Shown: one piece after another, positions 24,804-33,698 of the stretch
How the letters are laid out: the number at the start of each line of letters is the position of its first letter
Numbering within the stretch: position 1 is the first letter of the stretch
Position numbers and translations under genes: made by a program
DNA from: Pseudomonadota bacterium
Lineage (GTDB): Bacteria; Myxococcota_A; Bradymonadia; UBA4248
Assembly (NCBI GenBank): GCA_017441205.1
Contig: JAFRYG010000164.1
Coordinates: forward strand, 1-43,466
Length of the DNA stretch: 43,466 nucleotides
Direction: 5' to 3'
The notes under the pieces: model-generated
What the model was told of the DNA's origin: nothing
Database searches by the model: none
Seen by the model: only the letters and a program-made list of their open reading frames with translations

Positions 24804-27800
24804 ATGAAAATTCAATCTATCATTATTGCCCTTGTTCCACTCCTTCTCACAGGCTGTGAAATGGCAGCTGTCGTCGACTGGGGAGCCGACTGTCCGGCCA
24901 ATTCAGAAGATGGCAAGCTCGTCTATATTGCCAATGAATCCTGTTCTGCGGATGCTCCAGACTGTGTCATCACGGATTCCGATGGGAAGGAAGTTTCCTA
25001 CAATTTCAGCAAAAACTTCTCGCTCAATCGCTGCCCCAATGAATTTCCCAAATGTGTCCAGAATGAATCCGGAACCGATTATCATTGCGAAACCAAAAAA
25101 GACTGTGCCAAAGGCAGCTTCGCATGTGAACTGGAAACCGGCGAAACGCGCTGCATCGATCCGAGTGCAAATGCGACCTGCGGAGCCCAGGAAGACGCCT
25201 GTGATGCCATCAATTTCGGCGGGCAGGATTGTTCCCTTTTCGGTCTGAGTTCGTGTGTCAAACAAAAAGACACAAATACCTACTCCTGCCAGTGTGCTAC
25301 AGGTTCAAAACTTTGCGATAATTTTTGCCTGAATCCGGCATCCAACGAAACCTGTGGCGCCAATGACTGCAAAAAAGAGAACTACGGCGGAGACAATTGT
25401 CTGAAATACGACGATGTCCGGGAATGCACAAAAAATGACGATGACAAGTACAGCTGTCAGTGTCGTCAGGGAGACATTCTTTGTGACGGCAAATGCATTA
25501 CACCGTCATCCTCACAAAGCAACTGCGGTGCAAAAGGTGCCTGTACCGAATCGGATCCCGAAAGTAAGGATTTCAAAGGTGAAGACTGCGATGCAGGAAA
25601 AGGTATCTGCACCGCAGGACACTGCACCTGTCCTTCGGAACAGATCTGGTGTTCCCTGAATGAAGAAGAATCCCCTCGCTGTGTTTCTCCCCATGAACCA
25701 GAAACATGCGGTGCACATTTGATCGAAGGCACCAGTCAATGCGAAGCAGAACCCTGTATTTCGGGACAGTCCTGTTCACCAACTTCGGAAGGACTCAAAT
25801 GTACCCAGGTAAACTGTGAGGATTCCGAGATACTTTGTCCGGTGGATGGCGAAATGAAATGCATTTCCAAACTGGATCCCATGAATTGCGGTGCCTGCAA
25901 TATGAAATGCGAAAACCAGACAAATGGCTTTGCCCATGGCAGTGACTGCAAATTGATCGATGACAATTATCAATGCATTTTTGAATGCAATGAAGACTAT
26001 ACCAACTGCACACCTGATGATGATCTGAACCCCTTCTGCGTAAAATTAAAGAGTGACATCAACAATTGCGGCGAGTGCGGAACGAAATGTTCGGACGAGG
26101 AATTGTGTATTGAAGGTGTATGCAAGAAAACCACCTGCCAGCCCAATCAGTGCGAAAGACCGGATGCCAATGGCAAGACCATCTGCGACAATTCAGATAC
26201 ATATTGCGGTCCGGGCTGTGAAAACTGCCTCAACCTCAGCGATCAGGCATCATGTGTGGATGGCACATGCGTCTACGGCGGCTGCAAAAGTGATCAGCAT
26301 CCTCTGTATACAGGCACCCAAATCACCGGCTGTGAACCCAACAGCATTACGGCATGTGCGCCTTTGAGCAACAAAGCCAATGATCCCATCATTAACTGCA
26401 ATGATACCAAGCCGGAACATGCGACTGCAGTTGACTGTACAAAGGATGGCCAGTGCGTCGTCACTGCATGCGAAGCCAATTATCACATCGCCGGCGACGA
26501 AAAATCATGCGTTGCCAATACCCCCCAATCCTGTGCTCCAAATACGAGTTCAGATGCCGTCAACTGCATTGTCTCGCCGGTCAGTGAAGCAAAATGCGAG
26601 AATGGCGTTTGCGTACCGACCAACTGTGCAGCCAATCATCATATGAATGGTCAGAAATGCGAAGCAAACAGCAAAACATCGTGCGGTCCGACCAATGGTG
26701 CAGGCAAAACCTGTATGGCAGATAATGTCAGTGATGCAACATGCAGCGCCGGTGTTTGTGTCGTTACCCAGTGTGCCGCTGGATTTCATATCAATGCGAG
26801 TAAAACCGGCTGTGTCCAAAATACCAATGAAGCATGCGCTCCCACCAATAGTGCAAGTCCTTCCAATTGCAACAACATCAGCAATTCAGAAACCGTATCC
26901 TGTTCATCGACCGGCACATGCCAGGTCAGCAAATGTAAGAGCGGTCATCATTTAAACAGCGGAAAAACAGCCTGTGATGCAAACAGCGATACCTCATGTG
27001 CTCCCCAAAACAGCAACAGCCCAGTCAACTGCAACAGCACCATTGGGAATTCTGCGAAAACATCCTGTACGTCTGCCGGTACATGCCAGGTCACGAATTG
27101 CAGCAGCGGATTTCATTTGAACTCCGGAAAAACTGCCTGCGATGCAAACAGCCCAACGTCATGTGCAGCAACCGACAGCAACAGCCCCACCAACTGCAAC
27201 AATATCGGTAATTCGGCATCCACCACATGCACATCGGTTGGCACATGTCAGGTCACCAAATGCAGCAGCGGGTTTCATTTAAACAGCGGAAAAACCGGAT
27301 GCGATGCAAACAGCAATAAATCCTGCGCTGCGACCAACAGCAACAGCCCCACCAACTGCACGAATATCAGCAATTCAGCTTCCACGACATGCACATCGTC
27401 CGGCACTTGTCAGGTGACGAAATGTGCAAAGAATTATCATATAAACAGTGGAAAAACCGGATGCGATGCAAACAGCAATTCATCATGTGCAGCCCCCGAC
27501 AGCAACAAACCGATCAACTGCTCCAGCGGCATAGCCAAATACTGTGTTTCCGGATCGTGCAAGTGCTCGACGGATGGCAGCACCGTTCTGAACTGGAACG
27601 GCAGCGCCTGTGTTTATAAATCCTGTCTTGATATTCCAGGGGTTATGGCGGGACAGCTTCAGTCCAAAAATTACTACAACCAAACAATAAGTGACTTTGC
27701 ATGTGATGCGACATCCTGTGCCAGTGGCTATACATCATATACGCAGAACGGCGCATCAACCTGCCGACCGAATTCAGGTTCGAGTTGTCCTGCATATAAG

Positions 27801-28004
27801 AATACTGCATGTAATGCATGCAACAATGGATGCTCACATAAAAATTGTGCAGATGGCTACCGATATTTCAAAACAGCATGTCTGCACCAGGATGTATGCT
27901 GCGGAACCAGAAACAATGACATGAAACTGGCATCAGATTATCAATGTACCAACTGCCGCGCGCAGGGAAAAACATGCAATATTTCCAGCGGCACATGTCA
28001 ATAA
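24804..28004 (+). CDS. Lp9: cysteine-rich repeat lipoprotein with hybrid C-terminal cap
   Basis: A 1066-residue lipoprotein; lipobox LTGC (Cys18), start ATG 24804 with weak AATGAGAAC upstream. The N cap (NESCSADAPDCVITDSDGKEVSYNFSKNF) is of the Lp4/Lp10/Lp11 type. The central part (DPMNCGACNMKCENQTNGFAHGSDC, NNCGECGTKC) is close to Lp3 and Lp8. Eight repeats cover about residues 474-909; the last four are homogenised at 162-165 bp spacing (27162, 27324 and 27486 after 26997). The C cap begins like type II (GVMAGQLQSKNYYNQ), has a type I-like CNACNNGC...GYRYFKTACL centre, and returns to type II (DVCCGTRN...CTNC). This suggests an intra-cap crossover. It stands alone, with a hairpin 3' of the stop. 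Confidence 0.88.
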   Translation: MKIQSIIIALVPLLLTGCEMAAVVDWGADCPANSEDGKLVYIANESCSADAPDCVITDSDGKEVSYNFSKNFSLNRCPNEFPKCVQNESGTDYHCETKKDCAKGSFACELETGETRCIDPSANATCGAQEDACDAINFGGQDCSLFGLSSCVKQKDTNTYSCQCATGSKLCDNFCLNPASNETCGANDCKKENYGGDNCLKYDDVRECTKNDDDKYSCQCRQGDILCDGKCITPSSSQSNCGAKGACTESDPESKDFKGEDCDAGKGICTAGHCTCPSEQIWCSLNEEESPRCVSPHEPETCGAHLIEGTSQCEAEPCISGQSCSPTSEGLKCTQVNCEDSEILCPVDGEMKCISKLDPMNCGACNMKCENQTNGFAHGSDCKLIDDNYQCIFECNEDYTNCTPDDDLNPFCVKLKSDINNCGECGTKCSDEELCIEGVCKKTTCQPNQCERPDANGKTICDNSDTYCGPGCENCLNLSDQASCVDGTCVYGGCKSDQHPLYTGTQITGCEPNSITACAPLSNKANDPIINCNDTKPEHATAVDCTKDGQCVVTACEANYHIAGDEKSCVANTPQSCAPNTSSDAVNCIVSPVSEAKCENGVCVPTNCAANHHMNGQKCEANSKTSCGPTNGAGKTCMADNVSDATCSAGVCVVTQCAAGFHINASKTGCVQNTNEACAPTNSASPSNCNNISNSETVSCSSTGTCQVSKCKSGHHLNSGKTACDANSDTSCAPQNSNSPVNCNSTIGNSAKTSCTSAGTCQVTNCSSGFHLNSGKTACDANSPTSCAATDSNSPTNCNNIGNSASTTCTSVGTCQVTKCSSGFHLNSGKTGCDANSNKSCAATNSNSPTNCTNISNSASTTCTSSGTCQVTKCAKNYHINSGKTGCDANSNSSCAAPDSNKPINCSSGIAKYCVSGSCKCSTDGSTVLNWNGSACVYKSCLDIPGVMAGQLQSKNYYNQTISDFACDATSCASGYTSYTQNGASTCRPNSGSSCPAYKNTACNACNNGCSHKNCADGYRYFKTACLHQDVCCGTRNNDMKLASDYQCTNCRAQGKTCNISSGTCQ
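26997..27500 (+). repeat. Homogenised tandem repeats in Lp9
   Basis: Equivalent Cys codons at 26997, 27162, 27324 and 27486 give periods of 165, 162 and 162 bp. The units encode CTSxGTCQVTKCSSGFHLNSGKTxCDANS with few changes. Confidence 0.88.
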
Positions 28005-28014
28005 TCTATCAATT

Positions 28015-28043
28015 TTCTGTCCTCACCGGAAATGAGGACAGAA
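28015..28043. terminator. Hairpin after Lp9, possible terminator
   Basis: TTCTGTCCTCA (28015-28025) pairs perfectly with TGAGGACAGAA (28033-28043). No T-run follows, so termination by this hairpin alone is uncertain. Confidence 0.5.
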
Positions 28044-28073
28044 TAACCAAAATACAACCCAATAATATATGAT
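28043..28073 (+). promoter_or_regulatory. Putative promoter of the 28118 gene
   Basis: ATAACC (28043-28048) and TATGAT (28068-28073) recur here with a 19-bp spacer, 44 bp before the ATG. The surrounding sequence differs from that ahead of Lp5-Lp7, so this is partly independent support for the motif pair. Confidence 0.33.
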
Positions 28074-28117
28074 TATATATATATGGAATTTCCAACATAA
28101 CCATAGGATGAACTGAT

Positions 28118-31024
28118 ATGAAAACGAGTCGTGTTCTCAGTATCTGTACTGTTCTGTTATGCCTTACCTGTGCATGCCACGCTTATGCCCAGAGTTCTGA
28201 CGAATTCAACACCGTCTGTTCTCTCAAAAGCGCAAAGGGTGAATCGCCATACCATGGCATTACCTATTATGCGTTATCTGAACATCATAACCACGGAAAA
28301 CTCGACAGTTCATCCTGCAAAACAAACAAAATTACACATCCGGTTTATATTATAAAAGTCGATTTACAGGCCAAGGGTGTAGAAGCTCTCGTCCGGCCGG
28401 AACCTGCTGATTTTAAAGGCATTACAACACCAAACTTCGCATCAAAATATGATCTGGCCGGAGCGATTAATACGGGATTCGGTTCGACTGCATCCAAGTG
28501 GCTGGCCGGATGTCCGAAATCCAGCAAAAGATCTGCGATTGGATATCACAAAAGCCAGGGTAAGGACTATTCCTGCTATGCTCAATTATCGGATTTCCCC
28601 ATCGTCGGCCTGGACAAATACAATCGCGTCAGGCGAATTGAACCCGAACAACTCGGCAAAACCATTGAATCCGAATTAAAAGCGACGATGCATCATGCCC
28701 TCTCCTCATATGTTTTTACGCTCGTCAAGGATGGTGAAGTCGTCGACAATTCCAAGACCGACCATACCAATGAATGGCTGGCCGCCAACAATGAGGGAGG
28801 CGGCAGTACCAAACACCTTCGCACTAATCCACATCCGAGAACGGCGATTGGCGTCGATAAAACCGGCAGGTACTTCTTTATGGTCGTCGTCGATGGCAGA
28901 CGTTCGAATATGACGGGAATGACCATCGAAGAGCTCTCGTACTGCATGAGAAACATGGGTGCACACTATGCGTACAATCTGGATGGCGGCGGGTCTTCGA
29001 CGATCACCATCGGCAACAAAGTCCAAAACCTTCCCTCCGACGGCACAGAGTGCGGCAATTACGGTGAATGCACCAACAAAAGCTGTTCCACGAAAAGCTC
29101 CCTGCGGGCACAGTATCTGCATCTTGGCTTCAAGGCTCAGAAAACCTGTACCCCCAGCCAGGAAATCTGCAACAACATCGACGATGACTGCAATGATCTC
29201 GTCGATGAAAATGGCGTTTGTGATGCCGAAGATCCCGTCTATCAGGCCATGCTTTACAACCCACAGAATACAGATGTCGATGGCGACGGCAAAGCAGACA
29301 TCTGTGCTCGCGGCAAAGCCGGTATTTTCTGTGCATTCTCGCAAAACCTCAAGGATTACGGCAAAGATCCACTTCTCGATCTGAGCGATGCCAACGGCTG
29401 GGATAAGGTTTCCCAATATGCAACCCTTTTATTTGCCGATATCAACGGAGATGACAAAGCCGATATCTGCGCAAGAGATAACCAGGGAATAAAATGCTGG
29501 TTCTCGACGGGCAAGGGCTTTGGTGAACCGACTGCTGCCATTCCCATGACGGATGCGGATGGTTACGATAATGTCATGTACTACTCTACGATTCGTGCCG
29601 CCGATATCAACGGGGATGGCAAAGCAGACATCTGTGCACGCTTCAAAGATGGTTTTAAGTGCTACCCATGGAATGACGGCACCTGGGGAACTGAAATCAC
29701 TCTGAGTGACATGTCTGATGAACAGAACTGGAATTCCCTGGAATACTATTCGACGATTCGGACTGCCGATATCAATGGGGACGGAAAATCCGATGTCTGC
29801 GGCCGCAGCAAAACCGGATTTCATTGCTGGCTGTCGGATGGTACACAGTTCAAAGAAGACTTTTCGGCACCGGACTGGAGTGACGAAAATGGATGGAACA
29901 AACCAGAATATTATCTGACTATCCGCATGCCTGACATCAATGGAGATCACAAAGCTGATCTATGCGCCCGCAACAAGGATGGTATCATCTGTCACTTGTC
30001 CGAAGGTGATAAATTCGGTGAAGCCATTCAGGGACCAGATCTTACGGATGATCAAAACTGGAATGATTACGACAACTACTCCACGATTCAGTTCGGCGAT
30101 ATCAACGGCGATGGCATGGATGACCTCTGCATGCGCGGCAATCACGAAATGCGCTGCTATCTGTCCGAAGGCAATTCTTTCGGAACTCTGCTCAAAATCC
30201 CCGAAATGGGCGACAATTATGGATGGAATAATCCGGATCATTTCAGAACCATTCGACTCGCAGATATCAACGGCGATAAAAAATCAGAAATCTGCGGTCG
30301 TTTTTCAACAGGAATAAAATGCTTCCAATATACGGGAACAGAGTTTTCTGTCATTGAAGGACCGGAATTCCCAAACAGCCACAGCTGGGATCAGCCCCCC
30401 TACTACAGTACCATCCGCATCGGAGGTCCACTGTTCAAAACCTGTTCGCTTCAGAAAGAAATCTGCAGCGATGGCATAGACAACAATTGCAACGGTCAGA
30501 CGGACGAAACTGACGGTTGTATTCCCCTGCCCCCTCAGGAAGAATGCAAGGGAACCATCGATGAAAACGGAAAATGCATTGAGGATACACAGACTCCGGA
30601 ATGCAAGGGTACCATCGACGAAAACGGAAAATGCATCGAGGATACACAAACTCCGGAATGCAAGGGTACCATCGATGAAAACGGGAAATGCATCGAGGAT
30701 AAACAAACTCCGGAATGCAAGGGTACCATCGATGAAAACGGGAAATGCATTGAGGATAAACAAAAGCCCGAAGAAGAATGCGAAGGTACCATCGACGAAA
30801 ACGGGAAATGCATTGAGGATAAACAAAAGCCCGAAGAAGAATGCGAAGGTACCATAGATGAGAATGGTCAGTGTCAGCTCAACAGCGAGGATGCCAAAGC
30901 TGATTCTGATTGCAGCTGCAGCATAAAGAATCAGAATACATCCGGTCACGCTTTCGGCATCACTGGATTAATTATTCTCGGATTGTTTGGGATTAGTGTG
31001 CGCAGACGAAAATATCGTGTATAA
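28118..31024 (+). CDS. Secreted phosphodiester glycosidase-like / seven-repeat beta-propeller protein with MYXO-CTERM-like tail
   Basis: A 968-residue exported protein. A Sec signal (residues 1-~25, cleavage near AYA-QS) is followed by an NAGPA-type phosphodiester glycosidase domain (about 60-330) with NPHPRTAIGVDKTG near 236 and AYNLDGGGSST near 285. Such domains hydrolyse phosphodiester-linked sugars in known members; the substrate here is unknown. A MopE-like motif (EICNNIDDDCNDLVDENGVC, ~349) leads to seven VCBS/FG-GAP repeats (~386-730). Each has a D-x-[DN]-x-D calcium-type loop, DINGDGKADICAR, and a nearby second Cys; this predicts a seven-bladed propeller. A second MopE-like motif (~781) and six GTIDENGxC repeats precede the tail. 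The tail has CSCS, a hydrophobic segment (~945-964) and RRRK, matching the MYXO-CTERM pattern processed by myxosortases. Lp10 begins 32 bp later. Confidence 0.88.
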   Translation: MKTSRVLSICTVLLCLTCACHAYAQSSDEFNTVCSLKSAKGESPYHGITYYALSEHHNHGKLDSSSCKTNKITHPVYIIKVDLQAKGVEALVRPEPADFKGITTPNFASKYDLAGAINTGFGSTASKWLAGCPKSSKRSAIGYHKSQGKDYSCYAQLSDFPIVGLDKYNRVRRIEPEQLGKTIESELKATMHHALSSYVFTLVKDGEVVDNSKTDHTNEWLAANNEGGGSTKHLRTNPHPRTAIGVDKTGRYFFMVVVDGRRSNMTGMTIEELSYCMRNMGAHYAYNLDGGGSSTITIGNKVQNLPSDGTECGNYGECTNKSCSTKSSLRAQYLHLGFKAQKTCTPSQEICNNIDDDCNDLVDENGVCDAEDPVYQAMLYNPQNTDVDGDGKADICARGKAGIFCAFSQNLKDYGKDPLLDLSDANGWDKVSQYATLLFADINGDDKADICARDNQGIKCWFSTGKGFGEPTAAIPMTDADGYDNVMYYSTIRAADINGDGKADICARFKDGFKCYPWNDGTWGTEITLSDMSDEQNWNSLEYYSTIRTADINGDGKSDVCGRSKTGFHCWLSDGTQFKEDFSAPDWSDENGWNKPEYYLTIRMPDINGDHKADLCARNKDGIICHLSEGDKFGEAIQGPDLTDDQNWNDYDNYSTIQFGDINGDGMDDLCMRGNHEMRCYLSEGNSFGTLLKIPEMGDNYGWNNPDHFRTIRLADINGDKKSEICGRFSTGIKCFQYTGTEFSVIEGPEFPNSHSWDQPPYYSTIRIGGPLFKTCSLQKEICSDGIDNNCNGQTDETDGCIPLPPQEECKGTIDENGKCIEDTQTPECKGTIDENGKCIEDTQTPECKGTIDENGKCIEDKQTPECKGTIDENGKCIEDKQKPEEECEGTIDENGKCIEDKQKPEEECEGTIDENGQCQLNSEDAKADSDCSCSIKNQNTSGHAFGITGLIILGLFGISVRRRKYRV
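30543..30880 (+). repeat. 57/63-bp tandem repeats encoding ECxGTIDENGKCIED
   Basis: Six copies begin near 30545, 30602, 30659, 30716, 30779 and 30842. The first three steps are 57 bp (19 residues) and the last two are 63 bp (21 residues, with an added Glu-Glu). They form an acidic, two-Cys-per-unit stalk before the anchor. Confidence 0.92.
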
Positions 31025-31056
31025 TCCTTACTGTCTGTTTGCACGAAGAGGTGAAT

Positions 31057-33633
31057 ATGAGAATCAAATCACTGATTATCATTTTAGTTCCCCTGGTATT
31101 AACAAGCTGCGAAATGGCCAGTGTCGTGGAATGGGGGTCGGACTGTCCGGGAAACAGCGAAACCGGCAAATTGAGTTATATCGGTGATGAATATTGCAAC
31201 GCAGAGAATACCGAATGCCATTTTTTTGATACGAACGACAAAGAGAGCGTCTACGACTTCAGCATTCATTTCAGGCTGAATCGCTGTCCAAATGAGTACC
31301 CCAAGTGTGTCAACGAAGATGATACATACCACTGTGAAGCGCAGACCAACTGTGCCCCCAATCAATTTGCCTGTGAACTGGAAACCGGCAGCACCCTGTG
31401 TGTCGATCCGGCATCCACCAGCACCTGCGGTGCACAGGCAGACAAATGTAATGAGGAATATTTTGGCGGCCAGGATTGCAGCATGCGCGGTTCGAGTATC
31501 TGTGCATACAGGGATGGCGAGTACTCCTGCCAATGTGCCTCAGGCGCGAAGCTTTGTGGTTCATATTGTCTGAGTCCGGCAGCCAACGAAACATGTGGCG
31601 CAAACGACTGCGACGCAGATAATTACGGCGGTGACGACTGCACAGAGTATGAGGATGTCCGAACATGCCGGTTCAGCGACGGTAAATATAGCTGTCAATG
31701 CAGGGATGGAGACATTATGTGCGATGGCAAATGCGTCACGCCTTCGACGGATCCATGGCATTGCGGAGCAAAGGGGGCATGCACGAGCGACGATCCTGAG
31801 GATGACGATTACTCGGGAACCAATTGCGATTCCGGCAATGGTATCTGTTCCGCAGGCCTTTGCAAATGTACTTCAGGTCAGATCTGGTGTTCTGTAAATG
31901 GAGAAGAACAGCCTCGCTGTGTATCGCCGTACGATCCCGAAACCTGTGGCGCACAGCTGCTGTATGAAACCGAAGAGTGTGAATCTATCCAGTGTAAGAA
32001 AGGACAATCATGTTCTTTTTCCAATGACACATTTTCCTGCATCCAGGTCGAATGTGAAGAATCCGAGCATCTTTGCAAGATCGATGGTGTGCGTATGTGT
32101 ACACCTCTGTCAGATCCAAACAATTGCGGCACATGCGGCATGAAATGCGAACGCAGAAAAGGCGTCCACGCTCACGGCAATCTATGCAAAAGCACAGGTG
32201 ACGATGACTACGATTGTACCTTGCTGTGCGACGAAGGTTATACCAATTGCAAACCTGATGATGACTTCGATCCCGAATGTGTCGATTTAAACCGGGATTT
32301 GGATAACTGTGGTGAATGCGGAAAGAGCTGCTCTCTCGAAGAATCCTGCATCGACGGAATCTGCAAGAAAACCGAATGTCTGCCCACTCAGTGTGCAACG
32401 AAAGATGCCAATAATAAAGCGATATGCATGAACATGGATTTTATGTGTGGAGCCAATTGCGATAATTGCTTCCTGATTGACGAAGACTCCAAATGCAATG
32501 TCCAGCAGGGCAAATGTGCCTATACCAAGTGTAAAAACAATCAGCACCCCATTTACAGCGGCGATCAGATTGTCAGCTGCGAGGACAATTCAGCATCAGC
32601 CTGTGCCCCTTCAGCAAGTCTGCCCAATGATCCCATTGTAGACTGCAATGCCTCAAAACCGGCAAATGTATCATCGATGGATTGTTCTTCCGATGGCACA
32701 TGTATCCCGGTTGCATGCGCCCCCGGCTACCATCTCAACGGCCATACCTGCGAAGCGAACAGCAAGACCGCATGCGGTTCTACAGATGGTGCAGTCAAAT
32801 CCTGCCTGGGATCGCACGTCGAAGATGCCAACTGCAACAATAACGGTGAATGTATTGTCACCCAGTGTGCGTCCGGCTATCATATTCATTCCAACCTGAC
32901 ATCCTGCGTACAGAACAGCACTGAGGCATGCGCTCCGCCTAACCGCTCAGATACGACAAACTGCAATACGCTCAGCAACGTCGAAAGTGCCAAATGCACC
33001 TCCCAGGGAACATGTCAGGTGACGAATTGCAAGAGCGGGTATCACATCACAGATGCCACCCAAAGCAGCTGTTCCCCAACCAGCGCATCCTCCTGTGCCG
33101 CGACCAACAGTTATTCTGTAAAAGACTGTACTACGTCATACAAAAAAAGCTGTTCAGGCGGAACATGCGTATGCGCCAGCGGTGTGGAAAACTACGACAA
33201 TACTGCATGTGTTAACGAAGCATGCAAGGGTGTTCCCGGGATTCAAAGCGGAAATGCTTTGACCAAAAGCTGGTTTAACCATAACTACAGCGACTATGCA
33301 TGCAATGCCACGAGCTGCCTGCCAGGATACAAACGCCAACAACAAAACAATACAGAAGCCTGGACATGCCTCCCGCCAAGCAGTCAGGTTAACTGCGGCA
33401 GTCTGGGATATTTATATACAAGCAGCGATGGCCATTGCATTGCTCAGCATAACGGGAAAAATGGCCACGCCCATTGTAAGGATAATTATCGCCATTACAT
33501 CCTGGCCTGTTTACACAAGGACGTCTGCTGCGGAACAAGGAATACATCCATGAGTTTAGCAACAGACTTCCTCTGCACCAATTGCCTTGCACAGGGAAAA
33601 ACCTGCAACATATCCTCGGGTAAATGCCAATAA
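31057..33633 (+). CDS. Lp10: cysteine-rich repeat lipoprotein
   Basis: An 858-residue lipoprotein. The ATG at 31057, after GAAGAGGTG, is preferred over 31039 because it gives the signal MRIKSLIIILVPLVLTSC with Cys18. The N cap reads YIGDEYCNAENTECHFFDTNDKE...YDFSIHF, related to Lp9 and Lp11. The central DPNNCGTCGMKC and NCGECGKSC modules are present. Only four repeats occur (about residues 471-691), and they are mutually diverged, unlike those of Lp5 or Lp7. The C cap is type II (GHAHCKDNYRHYILACLHKDVCCGTRN). It is probably co-transcribed with the propeller protein 32 bp upstream, which places a cell-surface enzyme and an Lp protein in one unit. Function unknown. Confidence 0.87.
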   Translation: MRIKSLIIILVPLVLTSCEMASVVEWGSDCPGNSETGKLSYIGDEYCNAENTECHFFDTNDKESVYDFSIHFRLNRCPNEYPKCVNEDDTYHCEAQTNCAPNQFACELETGSTLCVDPASTSTCGAQADKCNEEYFGGQDCSMRGSSICAYRDGEYSCQCASGAKLCGSYCLSPAANETCGANDCDADNYGGDDCTEYEDVRTCRFSDGKYSCQCRDGDIMCDGKCVTPSTDPWHCGAKGACTSDDPEDDDYSGTNCDSGNGICSAGLCKCTSGQIWCSVNGEEQPRCVSPYDPETCGAQLLYETEECESIQCKKGQSCSFSNDTFSCIQVECEESEHLCKIDGVRMCTPLSDPNNCGTCGMKCERRKGVHAHGNLCKSTGDDDYDCTLLCDEGYTNCKPDDDFDPECVDLNRDLDNCGECGKSCSLEESCIDGICKKTECLPTQCATKDANNKAICMNMDFMCGANCDNCFLIDEDSKCNVQQGKCAYTKCKNNQHPIYSGDQIVSCEDNSASACAPSASLPNDPIVDCNASKPANVSSMDCSSDGTCIPVACAPGYHLNGHTCEANSKTACGSTDGAVKSCLGSHVEDANCNNNGECIVTQCASGYHIHSNLTSCVQNSTEACAPPNRSDTTNCNTLSNVESAKCTSQGTCQVTNCKSGYHITDATQSSCSPTSASSCAATNSYSVKDCTTSYKKSCSGGTCVCASGVENYDNTACVNEACKGVPGIQSGNALTKSWFNHNYSDYACNATSCLPGYKRQQQNNTEAWTCLPPSSQVNCGSLGYLYTSSDGHCIAQHNGKNGHAHCKDNYRHYILACLHKDVCCGTRNTSMSLATDFLCTNCLAQGKTCNISSGKCQ

Positions 33634-33698
33634 TTTACTGCGTTCAACCAGATTTACATACTATCGATATTTTCTGATATTCTGCCGCAAGGAATCAT

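Noticed and set aside
30305..30949. A 214-codon minus-strand frame with internal repeats
   Set aside because: Exact antisense shadow of the DENGKC stalk repeats and last propeller repeats of the 28118 gene.
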